This document shows, piece after piece, positions 8,901-17,425 of a stretch of 64,000 bases of DNA (positions within the stretch are counted from its first letter, which is position 1; each line of letters starts with the position of its first letter). This stretch comes from Streptomyces sp. NBC_01750 (GTDB taxonomy: Bacteria > Actinomycetota > Actinomycetes > Streptomycetales > Streptomycetaceae). Made by a program: the position numbers and the translations under genes. A model generated the notes under the pieces. It had not been told where the DNA came from and did no database searches. It saw nothing but the letters and a program-made list of their open reading frames with translations. Location: NCBI RefSeq assembly GCF_035918095.1, contig NZ_CP109137.1:5272001-5336000 (forward strand). Direction: 5' to 3'.

Positions 8901-9197
8901 TTATTCGGCGGTGGCGAGGATCTCGGCCAACGCCGTGACGGCCTGGTCTGCGTCGGGGCCTTCGGCGCGGACGGTCACGGTGCTTCCGGCGGTGGCACCC
9001 AGGCCCATCACGGCGAGGACGCCGGTGGGGTTGACGGTGCGGCCGCCGTGTTCCAGCTGTATTGCGCTGGTGTACTCGGCTGCGGCGCGGGCGAGTTGGC
9101 CTGCGGGGCGGGCGTGCAGGTTGGCGGGCAGGACGACGGCGATTTCGTGGTTCACCGTGATCGTGGTCGTGGCGTTGGACTCAGAGCTTGGGGACAT
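8901..9197 (-). CDS. HPr family phosphocarrier, dedicated to the dihydroxyacetone PTS
   Basis: The protein is 98 aa and carries the HPr active-site motif NLHARPAG with the phospho-acceptor His28. It should shuttle phosphate from the enzyme I homologue (13332-15017) to DhaM. The position equivalent to regulatory Ser46 (31 residues after the His) is Gly59 in NPTGVLAVMGLG, so HPr-kinase-type regulation is not expected. Its start overlaps the 3' end of dhaM by 17 nt and has AAGGAGG just upstream, so the two are translated as a pair. Confidence 0.93.
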   Translation of the reverse strand: MSPSSESNATTTITVNHEIAVVLPANLHARPAGQLARAAAEYTSAIQLEHGGRTVNPTGVLAVMGLGATAGSTVTVRAEGPDADQAVTALAEILATAE

Positions 9198-9573
9198 GAC
9201 GGGCCTCCTTGGCGGCGTTGGCGACGGTCTTGAGATCGGCGCCGGATGCGGCGGTGACGACGGCTGCGACGGCTCCTTCGACGAAGGGTGCGTCGACGAT
9301 CGTTACGTCGGTGCGGGGATGGTCTTCCAGGACGGTGCGGGCGGTGAGGACGGAGCTGCCCAGGTCGGGAAGGACGACTACGCCGGCTCCGCGGTCGGCG
9401 TGCCGGATCGCGGCGAGGACGAGGTCGTAGCTGGTGCCGATCCGTCCGTCGTCGGTTCCTCCGGCGGTGGCGAGGGGGACTGTGTCGGAGCCGATCTGCT
9501 CCACCAGCAGGCGAAGGCCTGCGGCGAGCTCGGCGCTGTGGGACACGAGTACGATGCCGACAAGGTTGCTCAT
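9181..9573 (-). CDS. dhaM: Dihydroxyacetone kinase phosphotransfer subunit DhaM (EIIA-Man-like)
   Basis: The protein is 130 aa, an EIIA-mannose-fold domain with the phospho-His in GIVLVSHSAE (His12). In the PTS-type dihydroxyacetone kinase, DhaM receives phosphate from HPr and rephosphorylates ADP bound on DhaL. It has only the EIIA domain; E. coli DhaM carries HPr- and EI-like domains fused behind it, and here those functions are separate genes. It is the only dhaM seen although two dhaKL pairs are present. It is divergent from iclR, with the 17-bp operator 29 bp upstream. Confidence 0.93.
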   Translation of the reverse strand: MSNLVGIVLVSHSAELAAGLRLLVEQIGSDTVPLATAGGTDDGRIGTSYDLVLAAIRHADRGAGVVVLPDLGSSVLTARTVLEDHPRTDVTIVDAPFVEGAVAAVVTAASGADLKTVANAAKEARHVPKL

Positions 9574-9601
9574 GAACGACCACGCTATATCTCAGAACAC
9601 T

Positions 9602-9618
9602 GTTCATCAATACTGAAC
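9602..9618. promoter_or_regulatory. IclR-type operator between dhaM and iclR
   Basis: GTTCATCAATACTGAAC is an inverted repeat (GTTCA-N7-TGAAC) in the 60-bp divergent gap. It is repeated almost exactly before the channel gene at 10623-10639. It lies 15 bp upstream of the iclR ATG and 28 bp upstream of dhaM, placing both genes under probable autoregulation. Confidence 0.8.
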
Positions 9619-9633
9619 GAGGAGAATTCTTCG

Positions 9634-10410
9634 ATGGTGCAAGCGGTTCATCGGGCGGTGCAGATCTTGCGGGATCTCGCATCCACTGGGCCCCGGCTGG
9701 GTGTGACCGAGCTGGCCGACCGCTTGGGCGTGGCCAAGCCCACCGTCCATGCGCTGCTGCGCACGCTGGAGAGCGAGGGGCTGGTGGTGCAGGACCGGGA
9801 CAGCTCCAAGTACCAGCTCGGCCCGGACCTGGTACGGCTGGGCAACGCCTACTTGGACACCCAGGAGCTGCGGACCCGCTCACTGACCTGGGCGGACCAG
9901 CTCGCCACCCGGGCGAACGAGGCGGTGTGGGTAGCCGTGCTCACCGGCGACCATGTCCTGGTGGTGCACCACGCCTTCCGGCCGGAGGGTGCCGTGCAGA
10001 TCCTCGAGGTGGGAGCCAGCATCCCGTGGAGCACCTGCGCCCTGGGCAAGGCCGTCGTGGCCTTCGCTCCGGCGGCCGTGGGCGAGGGGCTGCTCGCGGG
10101 CGACCGGGCAGTGCTCACCGGCGCCAGCATCACCGACCCGGAGGAGCTGGCCGGCCAGCTGAAGGAGATTCTCAGGACGGGGTACGCGATCGAGGATCAG
10201 GAGTCCGCCATCGGGGACGCGGGTATCGCATCGCCTGTCTTCGACCGCTCCGGCGAGGTGGTGGGTGCCATCGGAATTGTCGGCCCCGTCGAGCGACTGC
10301 TGGCCGAATCGGCACGTCAGGAGCTTGCGGTCGCGGTCCGGGAGACTGCCCGCAACCTCTCCCGTGACCTGGGTGCCCCTCGGGGGACCGCCCGCATCGC
10401 CGGCCCCTGA
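9634..10410 (+). CDS. IclR-family transcriptional regulator of the dha/glycerol island
   Basis: The protein is 258 aa. An N-terminal winged helix-turn-helix (about 5-65, LGVTELADRLGVAKPTVHALL) precedes the IclR effector-binding domain (about 80-250, with WSTCALGKAVVAF and GIASPVFDRSGEVVGAIGI). The ATG at 9634 has GAGGAG upstream. The family includes GylR, which controls glycerol catabolism in Streptomyces. Position between dhaM-HPr and the channel-dhaKL-EI operon, together with the shared palindrome, makes it the likely local repressor or dual regulator. The effector is probably dihydroxyacetone, glycerol or a phosphorylated derivative, which is inference. Confidence 0.93.
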   Translation: MVQAVHRAVQILRDLASTGPRLGVTELADRLGVAKPTVHALLRTLESEGLVVQDRDSSKYQLGPDLVRLGNAYLDTQELRTRSLTWADQLATRANEAVWVAVLTGDHVLVVHHAFRPEGAVQILEVGASIPWSTCALGKAVVAFAPAAVGEGLLAGDRAVLTGASITDPEELAGQLKEILRTGYAIEDQESAIGDAGIASPVFDRSGEVVGAIGIVGPVERLLAESARQELAVAVRETARNLSRDLGAPRGTARIAGP

Positions 10411-10517
10411 TCTGCCCGCCCGCACCCACCAGCCTCGCGGGCACCTGACCTGCACGCTCCGCATCCATCTGCAGCTCGACGGCGGGCCCCGGCGCCCCGC
10501 CACCTGCCCCTCCGCCC

Positions 10518-10549
10518 AGGCCCCTCGGCGCATCGCCGTGGGGCCTTTC
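10518..10549 (+). terminator. Terminator after iclR
   Basis: AGGCCCC-T-CGGCG (10518-10530), loop CAT, then CGCCG-T-GGGGCCT (10534-10546) and TTT. It separates iclR from the channel operon about 110 bp past the iclR stop codon. Confidence 0.75.
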
Positions 10550-10583
10550 CCGTGTCCGTAGTGCCCGATAGTCGCCGAACCTC

Positions 10584-10639
10584 TTGACAGGTCTGAAACG
10601 CGGGCTTAACTTCCGGAACAACGTTCATCCATAGTGAAC
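10584..10639 (+). promoter_or_regulatory. Promoter and operator of the channel-dhaKL-EI operon
   Basis: TTGACA (10584-10589), a 17-nt spacer and TAACTT (10607-10612) form a good vegetative promoter. Immediately downstream, overlapping the expected start point, GTTCATCCATAGTGAAC (10623-10639) matches the palindrome before iclR (15 of 17 positions). This geometry suits repression by IclR. Confidence 0.75.
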
Positions 10640-10788
10640 GTCTTGCCGGATTCCGCTGGTTATCCGGTTCCCCTGAGCCGGCCGCCAGGTGCCCGACCCC
10701 TGACCACCTGGCGGCCACCTCCCTTCATAGCCCGCTCCACGCGGAGGAGGTGAGACGCCCAAGCTGCCGCTCGGCGCTGGGCGCCATC

Positions 10789-11565
10789 ATGGAAGAAAAC
10801 TCTTACTCACAGAAGCTTGTGGCCGAGATGCTGGGCACCGCGGTGCTGGTGTTCATCGGTGTCGGTTCGGTCCCCGCGACGCTCATCGTCGGCGGCGACG
10901 CCCCGTTCACCATGGCGCAGCTGGGAATGATCTCGCTCGCGTTCGCCACCGCGGTCATCGCGATGGTCTATGCGATCGGCCATATCTCCGGCTGCCAGAT
11001 CAACCCGGCCATCACCCTGGCCCTGGCGGCCACGAAGAAGATGCCCTGGCGGGACGTCCCCGGCTACATCGCGGCCCAGGTGGCCGGTGCGGTGCTGGGG
11101 GCGCTCGCGATCGTGGGGGTGCTGGGGAAGAAGGCGGTCGATGTCGGCCTCGGTATCGCCGCCTACGGCACCGGTGTCGGCGCCGGCCAGGCCTTCTTCG
11201 CCGAAGCCATCGGCACGTTCATCCTCGCGTTCATCGTCTTCGGGGCCATCGACCGGCGCGCGGCCGGCGGCTTCGCGGGCCTGGCCATCGGCCTCGGCGT
11301 GTTCGCGATCATCATTCCGGTGGCGCCCGCCACCGCGGCGTCCATCAACCCGGCCAGGACGCTCGGCCCGATGATCACCGGCGAGCTCTTCAACGGCACG
11401 GTCCACTGGGACCAGCTGCCCGTCTACCTGGCCGCCGAGGTGATCGGCGCCCTCGCCGCCGGCGTCCTCTACACCGCCCTCAACGCCCACCGCAAGGCCG
11501 CCGCTGTAAATGGGGCTGAGAGCCAGGCCGCCCAGCCCGCCACTGCCGAAGGAGCCCTGTCGTGA
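10789..11565 (+). CDS. MIP-family channel (aquaglyceroporin-like), probable glycerol/dihydroxyacetone facilitator
   Basis: The protein is 258 aa with six membrane segments and two NPA half-helix motifs, INPAITL and INPARTL. It should admit small polyols passively for the kinases that follow. Aquaglyceroporins such as E. coli GlpF normally have Asp after the second NPAR; here it is Thr, so selectivity is uncertain. The ATG at 10789 (MEENSYSQK) fits family N-termini; an in-frame GTG at 10750 sits almost on top of GGAGGAGG, which is too close for a normal start. The stop overlaps the dhaK1 GTG (GTGA). Confidence 0.88.
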   Translation: MEENSYSQKLVAEMLGTAVLVFIGVGSVPATLIVGGDAPFTMAQLGMISLAFATAVIAMVYAIGHISGCQINPAITLALAATKKMPWRDVPGYIAAQVAGAVLGALAIVGVLGKKAVDVGLGIAAYGTGVGAGQAFFAEAIGTFILAFIVFGAIDRRAAGGFAGLAIGLGVFAIIIPVAPATAASINPARTLGPMITGELFNGTVHWDQLPVYLAAEVIGALAAGVLYTALNAHRKAAAVNGAESQAAQPATAEGALS

Positions 11566-12560
11566 AGAAGCTCATCAACGCTCCCGAGGCGGTGCTGGAT
11601 GAGGCCCTGGCCGGTATCGCCGCCGCTCACCCGGAGCTGAAGGTCGACGCGGAGAACAAGGTGATCACCCGCGCGGGCGGCACCAGACCGGACAAGGTCG
11701 CACTCATCTCCGGCGGCGGTTCCGGGCACGAGCCGCTGCACGGCGGCTTCGTGGGACTCGGCATGCTGGACGCCGCCTGTCCTGGGGAGGTGTTCACCTC
11801 GCCCGTGCCCGGCCAGATGCTTGCCGCGGCCCAGGCCGTCAACGGCGGCTCCGGCGTGCTGTTCATCGTGAAGAACTACACCGGTGACGTCCTCAACTTC
11901 CAGATGGCCGCCGAACTGGCCGCCGAGGAAGGCATCACGGTGGAGACCGTGCTGGTCGACGACGACGTCGCCGTCCAGGACTCCACCTGGACCGCCGGGC
12001 GCCGGGGCACCGGCGCCACCGTCTTCGTCGAGAAGATCGCCGGCGCTCTCGCCGAGCAGGGCGCCGACCTCGCCGCCGTCGCCGAGATGGCCAAGCGGGT
12101 CAACGCCGCCTCCCGGTCCTTCGCCGTGGCACTGACCGCCTGTACCACCCCGGCCTCCGGCAAGCCGGGCTTCGACCTGCCCGAGGACGAGATGGAGGTC
12201 GGCGTCGGCATCCACGGCGAGCCCGGCCGCCGCAGGGAGAAGCTCCGCTCCGCCAAGGAGATCGTGGCCACCGCCCTGGACGCCATCCTCGCCGACCAGC
12301 CGCTCGCCGCCGGCGAGGAGACCATCGTCATGGTCAACGGGCTGGGCGGCACGCCGCTCATCGAGTTGTATGTGGTCTTCAACGAGGTCGCGGCCGCCCT
12401 GGCGGACAAGGGCGTGGTCATCGCCCGCAATCTTGTTGGGAACTATGTGACCAGCCTGGATATGGCCGGTGTTTCCATCACCGTGTGCAAGGCCGACGCC
12501 GACATGCTGTCCCTGTGGGACGCACCTGTGAACACCCCAGCCGTGCGCTGGGGCGCCTGA
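11562..12560 (+). CDS. dhaK: Dihydroxyacetone kinase subunit DhaK, copy 1
   Basis: The protein is 332 aa. DhaK binds dihydroxyacetone covalently as a hemiaminal to a histidine, here His218 in GVGIHGEPG, the same number as in E. coli. Other substrate contacts are present: [18 protein letters not shown] (Asp) and ATVFVEKI. Phosphate comes from DhaL-bound ATP, itself regenerated by DhaM. The GTG start overlaps the stop of the channel gene by 4 nt. A full-length paralogue lies at 15188. Confidence 0.95.
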   Translation: MKKLINAPEAVLDEALAGIAAAHPELKVDAENKVITRAGGTRPDKVALISGGGSGHEPLHGGFVGLGMLDAACPGEVFTSPVPGQMLAAAQAVNGGSGVLFIVKNYTGDVLNFQMAAELAAEEGITVETVLVDDDVAVQDSTWTAGRRGTGATVFVEKIAGALAEQGADLAAVAEMAKRVNAASRSFAVALTACTTPASGKPGFDLPEDEMEVGVGIHGEPGRRREKLRSAKEIVATALDAILADQPLAAGEETIVMVNGLGGTPLIELYVVFNEVAAALADKGVVIARNLVGNYVTSLDMAGVSITVCKADADMLSLWDAPVNTPAVRWGA

Positions 12561-12708
12561 ACCGAGCCGGGGGCGGGGCCGCGCGATACGCGAGGGCCGG
12601 GCGGGAGCCTTCCCGATCCAGCTCACCCGACCGCCCCCCCGCATCCGCCCCCGCCCCCGGCTCGCCCAACCGTGAACCCGCCACGCACCAACCATGAACG
12701 GAGATTCC

Positions 12709-13331
<623 letters not shown>

Positions 13332-13335
<4 letters not shown>

Positions 13336-15017
13336 CCAACCGCCACACCTACGCCGGGCATACCGCCGCACCCGGCATAGCCCTGGGGTTCCTCCACCGC
13401 ACCGACCGCTCGCCCAGCACAACCGCGCTCCCCCACCGCACCGGTGGCGACGCCGCACAGCAGATCACCGACGCCTTCGACGCCGTCGCCGCCCGCCTGC
13501 TCGACCTGTCTACATCCCTGCGCGAACGGGGCAACGACGAAGAGGCCGACATCATGGAGGTCAACAGCTACATCGCACAGGACCACGATCTGCGCGAGCA
13601 GGCGATCAAGCGAGCGCAGCAAGGGCAGCCGGTACCCGTCGCTGTCCGGCAGTCCATCGACACCTACGCCCGGACCATCGCCAGCCTGGATGACCCCACC
13701 CTCGCCGAACGCGCGGCAGACGTACGGCAGGTCGGCCGCCGCGTCCTGGCTCACCTTCACGGCGACACGAGCCCCGCACCCGACCAGCCCCTCGTCCTGG
13801 TCGCCCACGAGATCGGCGCGGCGGACCTGCTGGAACCCGGCCAGACAGTGACCGCCGCCATCTCCGTCACCGGCGGCCCCAACTCCCACGCCGCGATCGT
13901 CGCCCGCTCACAGGGCATCCCCCTCCTACTGGCCGTCGACCCCGCCCTGCTCGACCTGCCGGACGGGCAGGAAATCCTCCTCGACACCGACCGGGCCACC
14001 GCCGTCGCTCACCCCAACGACGACGAACGCACCAGGGCCCTGCACGCGATGGAGACCGCCCGCACCCGCAGGCTCGCCCTCGCCGAAGAGCGCCACCTGC
14101 CAGCCCAGACACTCGACGAGCACTGCATAGTTCTGCGGGCCAACGTGGCGACGCCGGCCGAAGCCCGCGCGGCCCTGACCACGGGCGCCGAGGGTGTCGG
14201 CCTGCTCCGCACCGAACTGCCCTTCCTCAACCACCCCGCCTGGCCAACCCGCAATCAGCACGCGGCCACCCTCGTCCCCGTCCTGCGCGCGCTCACCGGG
14301 CAGGTCGTCACGGCTCGCACTCTCGACTTCGCCGACGACAAACTGCCGCCGTTCCTGTCCCGCGTCCAGGGCGCGCGGATCGGCCGCGGCCTGCCCCTCA
14401 TGCTCGCCCAACCGGACGCTTTCGGCGATCAGTTCCGCAGCCTGCTCGGCGCGGGAGCCGACACTGACCTGCGCATCATGATCCCCATGGTCGCGAGCAT
14501 CGACGAATTGCGTGCCTGCCGACGCCTTCTCCAGGCCGCAGCCGACGAAGCCGGTGTCCCGACGCCACCCCTGGGCATCATGGTGGAACTCCCCGAAGCC
14601 GTCGCCGCAGCCGACGACCTCGCCCGCGAAGCCGCCTTCCTCTCCATCGGCAGCAACGACCTCACCTGCCAGATCCTGGGCCTGGACCGGCGCGACCCCA
14701 CCGCCACCCCCGCCATGGCGGCGCACCCCTCCGTCCTCGACGCCATCGCCCAAGTCGTCACCGCCGCCCACCGCCACAACCGCCAGGTATCCGTCTGCGG
14801 CGACGCCGCCGCAGACCCCCTCGTTACCCCCCTGCTCATCGGCCTCGGCTGCGACATCCTCTCCGTAGCACCAGCCGCCGTCGACGAAGTACGCGCCCGC
14901 ATCCGCCGCCTGCGCCATGACACCTGCGCCTCCCTGGCGGCCATCGCCCTCACCCGCGAAACCCCCGAAGAGGTCTGGCGACTCGTCGAGCAGTGCTGCC
15001 TGCCGTCGCTGCCCTGA
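13332..15017 (+). CDS. PEP-protein phosphotransferase (enzyme I homologue) of the dihydroxyacetone PTS
   Basis: The protein is 561 aa, full EI length. The phospho-His lies in GGPNSHAAIVAR (His186), the PEP-binding region carries LLRTELPFL and TLDFADDKLPPFL, and the catalytic cysteine is in SVCGDAAADP (Cys489). EI takes phosphate from PEP and passes it to HPr. TLDFADDK departs from the usual TLDxGGDK and CGDAAAD from CGExAGD, suggesting a specialised paralogue rather than the general ptsI. The ATG overlaps the dhaL1 stop, so it belongs to the same operon. The following 170 bp hold an AT-rich leader for dhaK2. Confidence 0.92.
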
Positions 15018-15110
15018 CTCGAGCCGCGCACATGGCGCGATCAGTCGAGCATGGGCAGGTCCGACCGGACCGGCCCATCAAAGGACCTGTGTGACGCGCA
15101 AGATGACGCC

Positions 15111-15187
15111 CTGACAAATCCTACTGATACATACCATTTGATGGATTTCTGCTGATGTTCTTATCCAGTCGAGAAGGGGCCTGAACC
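15111..15187 (+). promoter_or_regulatory. AT-rich leader of the second dhaKL pair
   Basis: This stretch is markedly richer in A/T than its surroundings. It contains AAATCC (15116-15121) facing GGATTT (15143-15148), and CCAT-N3-ATGG (15134-15144 region) nested inside. The GTTCA-N7-TGAAC box of the first pair is absent. It probably holds the dhaK2 promoter and an unrelated control site; no exact -35/-10 is claimed. Confidence 0.4.
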
Positions 15188-16180
15188 GTGAAGAAGCTCA
15201 TCAACTCGCCCGATGAGGTGCTCGCCGACGCTCTCGTCGGCGTGGCCGCAGCGCACCCCTCACTGGTGGTCGACACGTCCGACCGCTACATCGTCCGCGC
15301 GGGCGGGCCGACCGCTGGGAAGGTCGGCCTGGTGTCAGGTGGCGGGTCCGGGCACGAGCCGCTGCACGGCGGGTTCGTCGGGTACGGGATGCTGGATGCG
15401 GCCTGTCCCGGTGAGGTGTTCACCTCTCCCGTACCGGACCAGATACTCGCCGCCACGCGGGCCGTTGACGGCGGGGCGGGGGTGCTGCACATCGTGAAGA
15501 ACTACACCGGCGACGTGCTGAACTTCCAGATGGCCGCCGATTTGGCCGCCGACGACGGCGTGCGGGTGGAGGGCGTCGTGGTCAATGACGATGTCGCCGT
15601 GGAGAACAGTACGTGGACGGCGGGCCGGCGGGGTACCGGGGCGACCGTGTTCGTGGAGAAGATCGTCGGTGCGGCTGCCGAGCTTGGCGCGGACCTGGCC
15701 TCGGCTGCGGCTTGGGGCCGGGAGGTCAACGACCGGTCCCGTTCGTTCGGGGTGGCGCTCACGCCGTGCACGGTGCCCGCGGCGGGCAAGCCCGGTTTCG
15801 AGCTGGGCGAGGACGAGATCGAGCTGGGCGTCGGCATCCACGGCGAGCCCGGTCGCGCCCGCAGCAGGCTCGTCTCCGCCAAGGAGATCGTCGCTGTCGC
15901 GTTGGACGCCATCCACGCCGACATGCCGCTCTCAGGCGAAGTGCTCGTGATGGTCAACGGCCTGGGTGGCACCCCGCTTCTTGAGCTGTACGTGGTGTAT
16001 GCCGCGGTTGCCGAGTGGCTCGCCGACCATGGCGTGTGGATCACCCGCAACCTGGTCGGCAACTACATCACCAGCCTGGACATGGCCGGTTGCACGATCA
16101 CGGTGTGCCGGCTCACGCCGCAGCTCACCTATCTGTGGGATGCCCCCGTAGAGACCCCCGCACTGCGCTGGGGACGCTGA
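15188..16180 (+). CDS. Dihydroxyacetone kinase subunit DhaK, copy 2
   Basis: The protein is 330 aa and similar to copy 1 along its whole length. It keeps [18 protein letters not shown] and the covalent His at exactly residue 218 (GVGIHGEPG), so it should be active on dihydroxyacetone or a related ketose. Differences cluster in the middle and near the C-terminus ([11 protein letters not shown] versus CKADADMLSLW). The GTG at 15188 follows AAGGGG. It has its own leader without the IclR box and is followed by dhaL2 after 46 bp. Confidence 0.92.
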   Translation: MKKLINSPDEVLADALVGVAAAHPSLVVDTSDRYIVRAGGPTAGKVGLVSGGGSGHEPLHGGFVGYGMLDAACPGEVFTSPVPDQILAATRAVDGGAGVLHIVKNYTGDVLNFQMAADLAADDGVRVEGVVVNDDVAVENSTWTAGRRGTGATVFVEKIVGAAAELGADLASAAAWGREVNDRSRSFGVALTPCTVPAAGKPGFELGEDEIELGVGIHGEPGRARSRLVSAKEIVAVALDAIHADMPLSGEVLVMVNGLGGTPLLELYVVYAAVAEWLADHGVWITRNLVGNYITSLDMAGCTITVCRLTPQLTYLWDAPVETPALRWGR

Positions 16181-16226
16181 ACGGCCTCGGACACCACGAC
16201 GGACACCACGAGGGAGAAGGACGACA

Positions 16227-16883
16227 ATGGACGCGAGCATGTTCCGGGCCTGGATCCACGAGGCGGCCCGACTGGTGGTCGATAACACCGATCATCTGAC
16301 CCGCCTCGACTCCGCTGTCGGCGACGCCGACCACGGCATCAACATGCGCCGTGGCCTGCAGGCGGCGGTGGCCATGCTGGACGAAACCAACCCGTCCACC
16401 CCCGGAGCGGTGCTCGCCACCGTCGGCCGGGCACTGATCAGCAAGACCGGCGGCGCCTCGGGACCGCTGTACGGCACCGGTTTCCGGCAGGCCGCGGGGA
16501 CCCTGGGCGAGGAACCCGACGTGTCTGCGGCACAACTCGGGGCGGCGTTGGCAGCTGCCCTCACCGGCATCCAGCGGATCGGCGCGGCACTCGAGGGCGA
16601 CAAGACGATGATCGACGCCCTCGGCCCGGCCGTGACCGCCTACCAGGCCGTCATCGACACCGGCGGCGACCTGAGCAACGCCACCCGCGCGGCATACGAC
16701 GCCGCCGTGCGGGGCCTGAAGCAGACCGTCGCCATGCAGGCCCGGAAGGGCCGCGCGAGCTATCTCGGCGCCCGCACCATCGGTCACGAGGACCCCGGCG
16801 CGGCGTCGACCGTGCTCATTCTGTCCGCCCTTGCGACTGTCACCGCGGCAAGCAAGCGGCCAGGCGCAGGGACGGCGTCATGA
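16227..16883 (+). CDS. Dihydroxyacetone kinase subunit DhaL, copy 2
   Basis: The protein is 218 aa. The ADP/Mg-binding motif DSAVGDADHGINM and the conserved end KGRASYLGARTIGHEDPGA are both present. GGGAGAAGG lies just before the ATG. It forms the nucleotide subunit for DhaK2; since no second dhaM follows, it presumably shares the DhaM at 9181-9573. The C-terminus is longer and more basic (ASKRPGAG) than that of copy 1. Confidence 0.92.
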   Translation: MDASMFRAWIHEAARLVVDNTDHLTRLDSAVGDADHGINMRRGLQAAVAMLDETNPSTPGAVLATVGRALISKTGGASGPLYGTGFRQAAGTLGEEPDVSAAQLGAALAAALTGIQRIGAALEGDKTMIDALGPAVTAYQAVIDTGGDLSNATRAAYDAAVRGLKQTVAMQARKGRASYLGARTIGHEDPGAASTVLILSALATVTAASKRPGAGTAS

Positions 16884-17330
16884 ACGTGGTGTCCGACCGG
16901 TGGGCCGACACGAGAGCGTCTCCCGGCACGGCCCTCGCGGCGTCGTGGCGGGTCGAGCGACCGTGACCCGCTGGTATCTGGTCCTCGACCGCCTACCCCC
17001 CGCTCGTACCTGGCTATGAGGACACGCCGCAGCAACTCGGGATCGGTCGGTCAGGCGCTGGGCCGGCGCGGACAGCAACCCCTCTCGCATGTCCGGTTGG
17101 CCCACGGCGCCGAAGACGGCCTCGCCACTGGCACGGCCGAACTCGCCGGCGATGCCAGCCTCTAGCCGCTGACAGGCACAGATGACGGACGGCTGGGCAC
17201 CGATCGCCACAGCCACCGCCACCGAAGGAGTGGTTGCGATCTTGAACAGCTCCGAGACCGACGCGTAGTCAGCTGCACCAGGCACCTGCCAGGGGGTGCA
17301 CGAGGCCATGGCCTCTTTCAGCGACGTCAC
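16878..17330 (-). pseudogene. Possible decayed minus-strand CDS, unidentified
   Basis: A minus-strand frame opening at a GTG (17330, VTSLKEAMASC) keeps coding-like third positions to about 17020 and then loses them before the stop at 16878. The stretch around DMREGLLSAPAQR faintly recalls the C-terminus of enoyl-CoA hydratases, but I could not confirm this. It is best read as a remnant or an uncertain gene. Otherwise the 542-bp gap 16884-17425 holds only the promoter of the following kinase. Confidence 0.3.
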
Positions 17331-17425
17331 GACAAGCGCACTCGCGCGATGAGGGGCGCGTCCGCGATGGGCGCACGAGCCCCTGAATCGCGCACGTTCA
17401 ATGGCGAGGAGAAGGTGCGAGGGCA

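Noticed and set aside
12561..12708. Gap between dhaK1 and dhaL1 as a possible promoter or small gene
   Set aside because: It is uniformly GC-rich, has no credible -35/-10 or ribosome-linked frame, and the genes around it are in the same direction.
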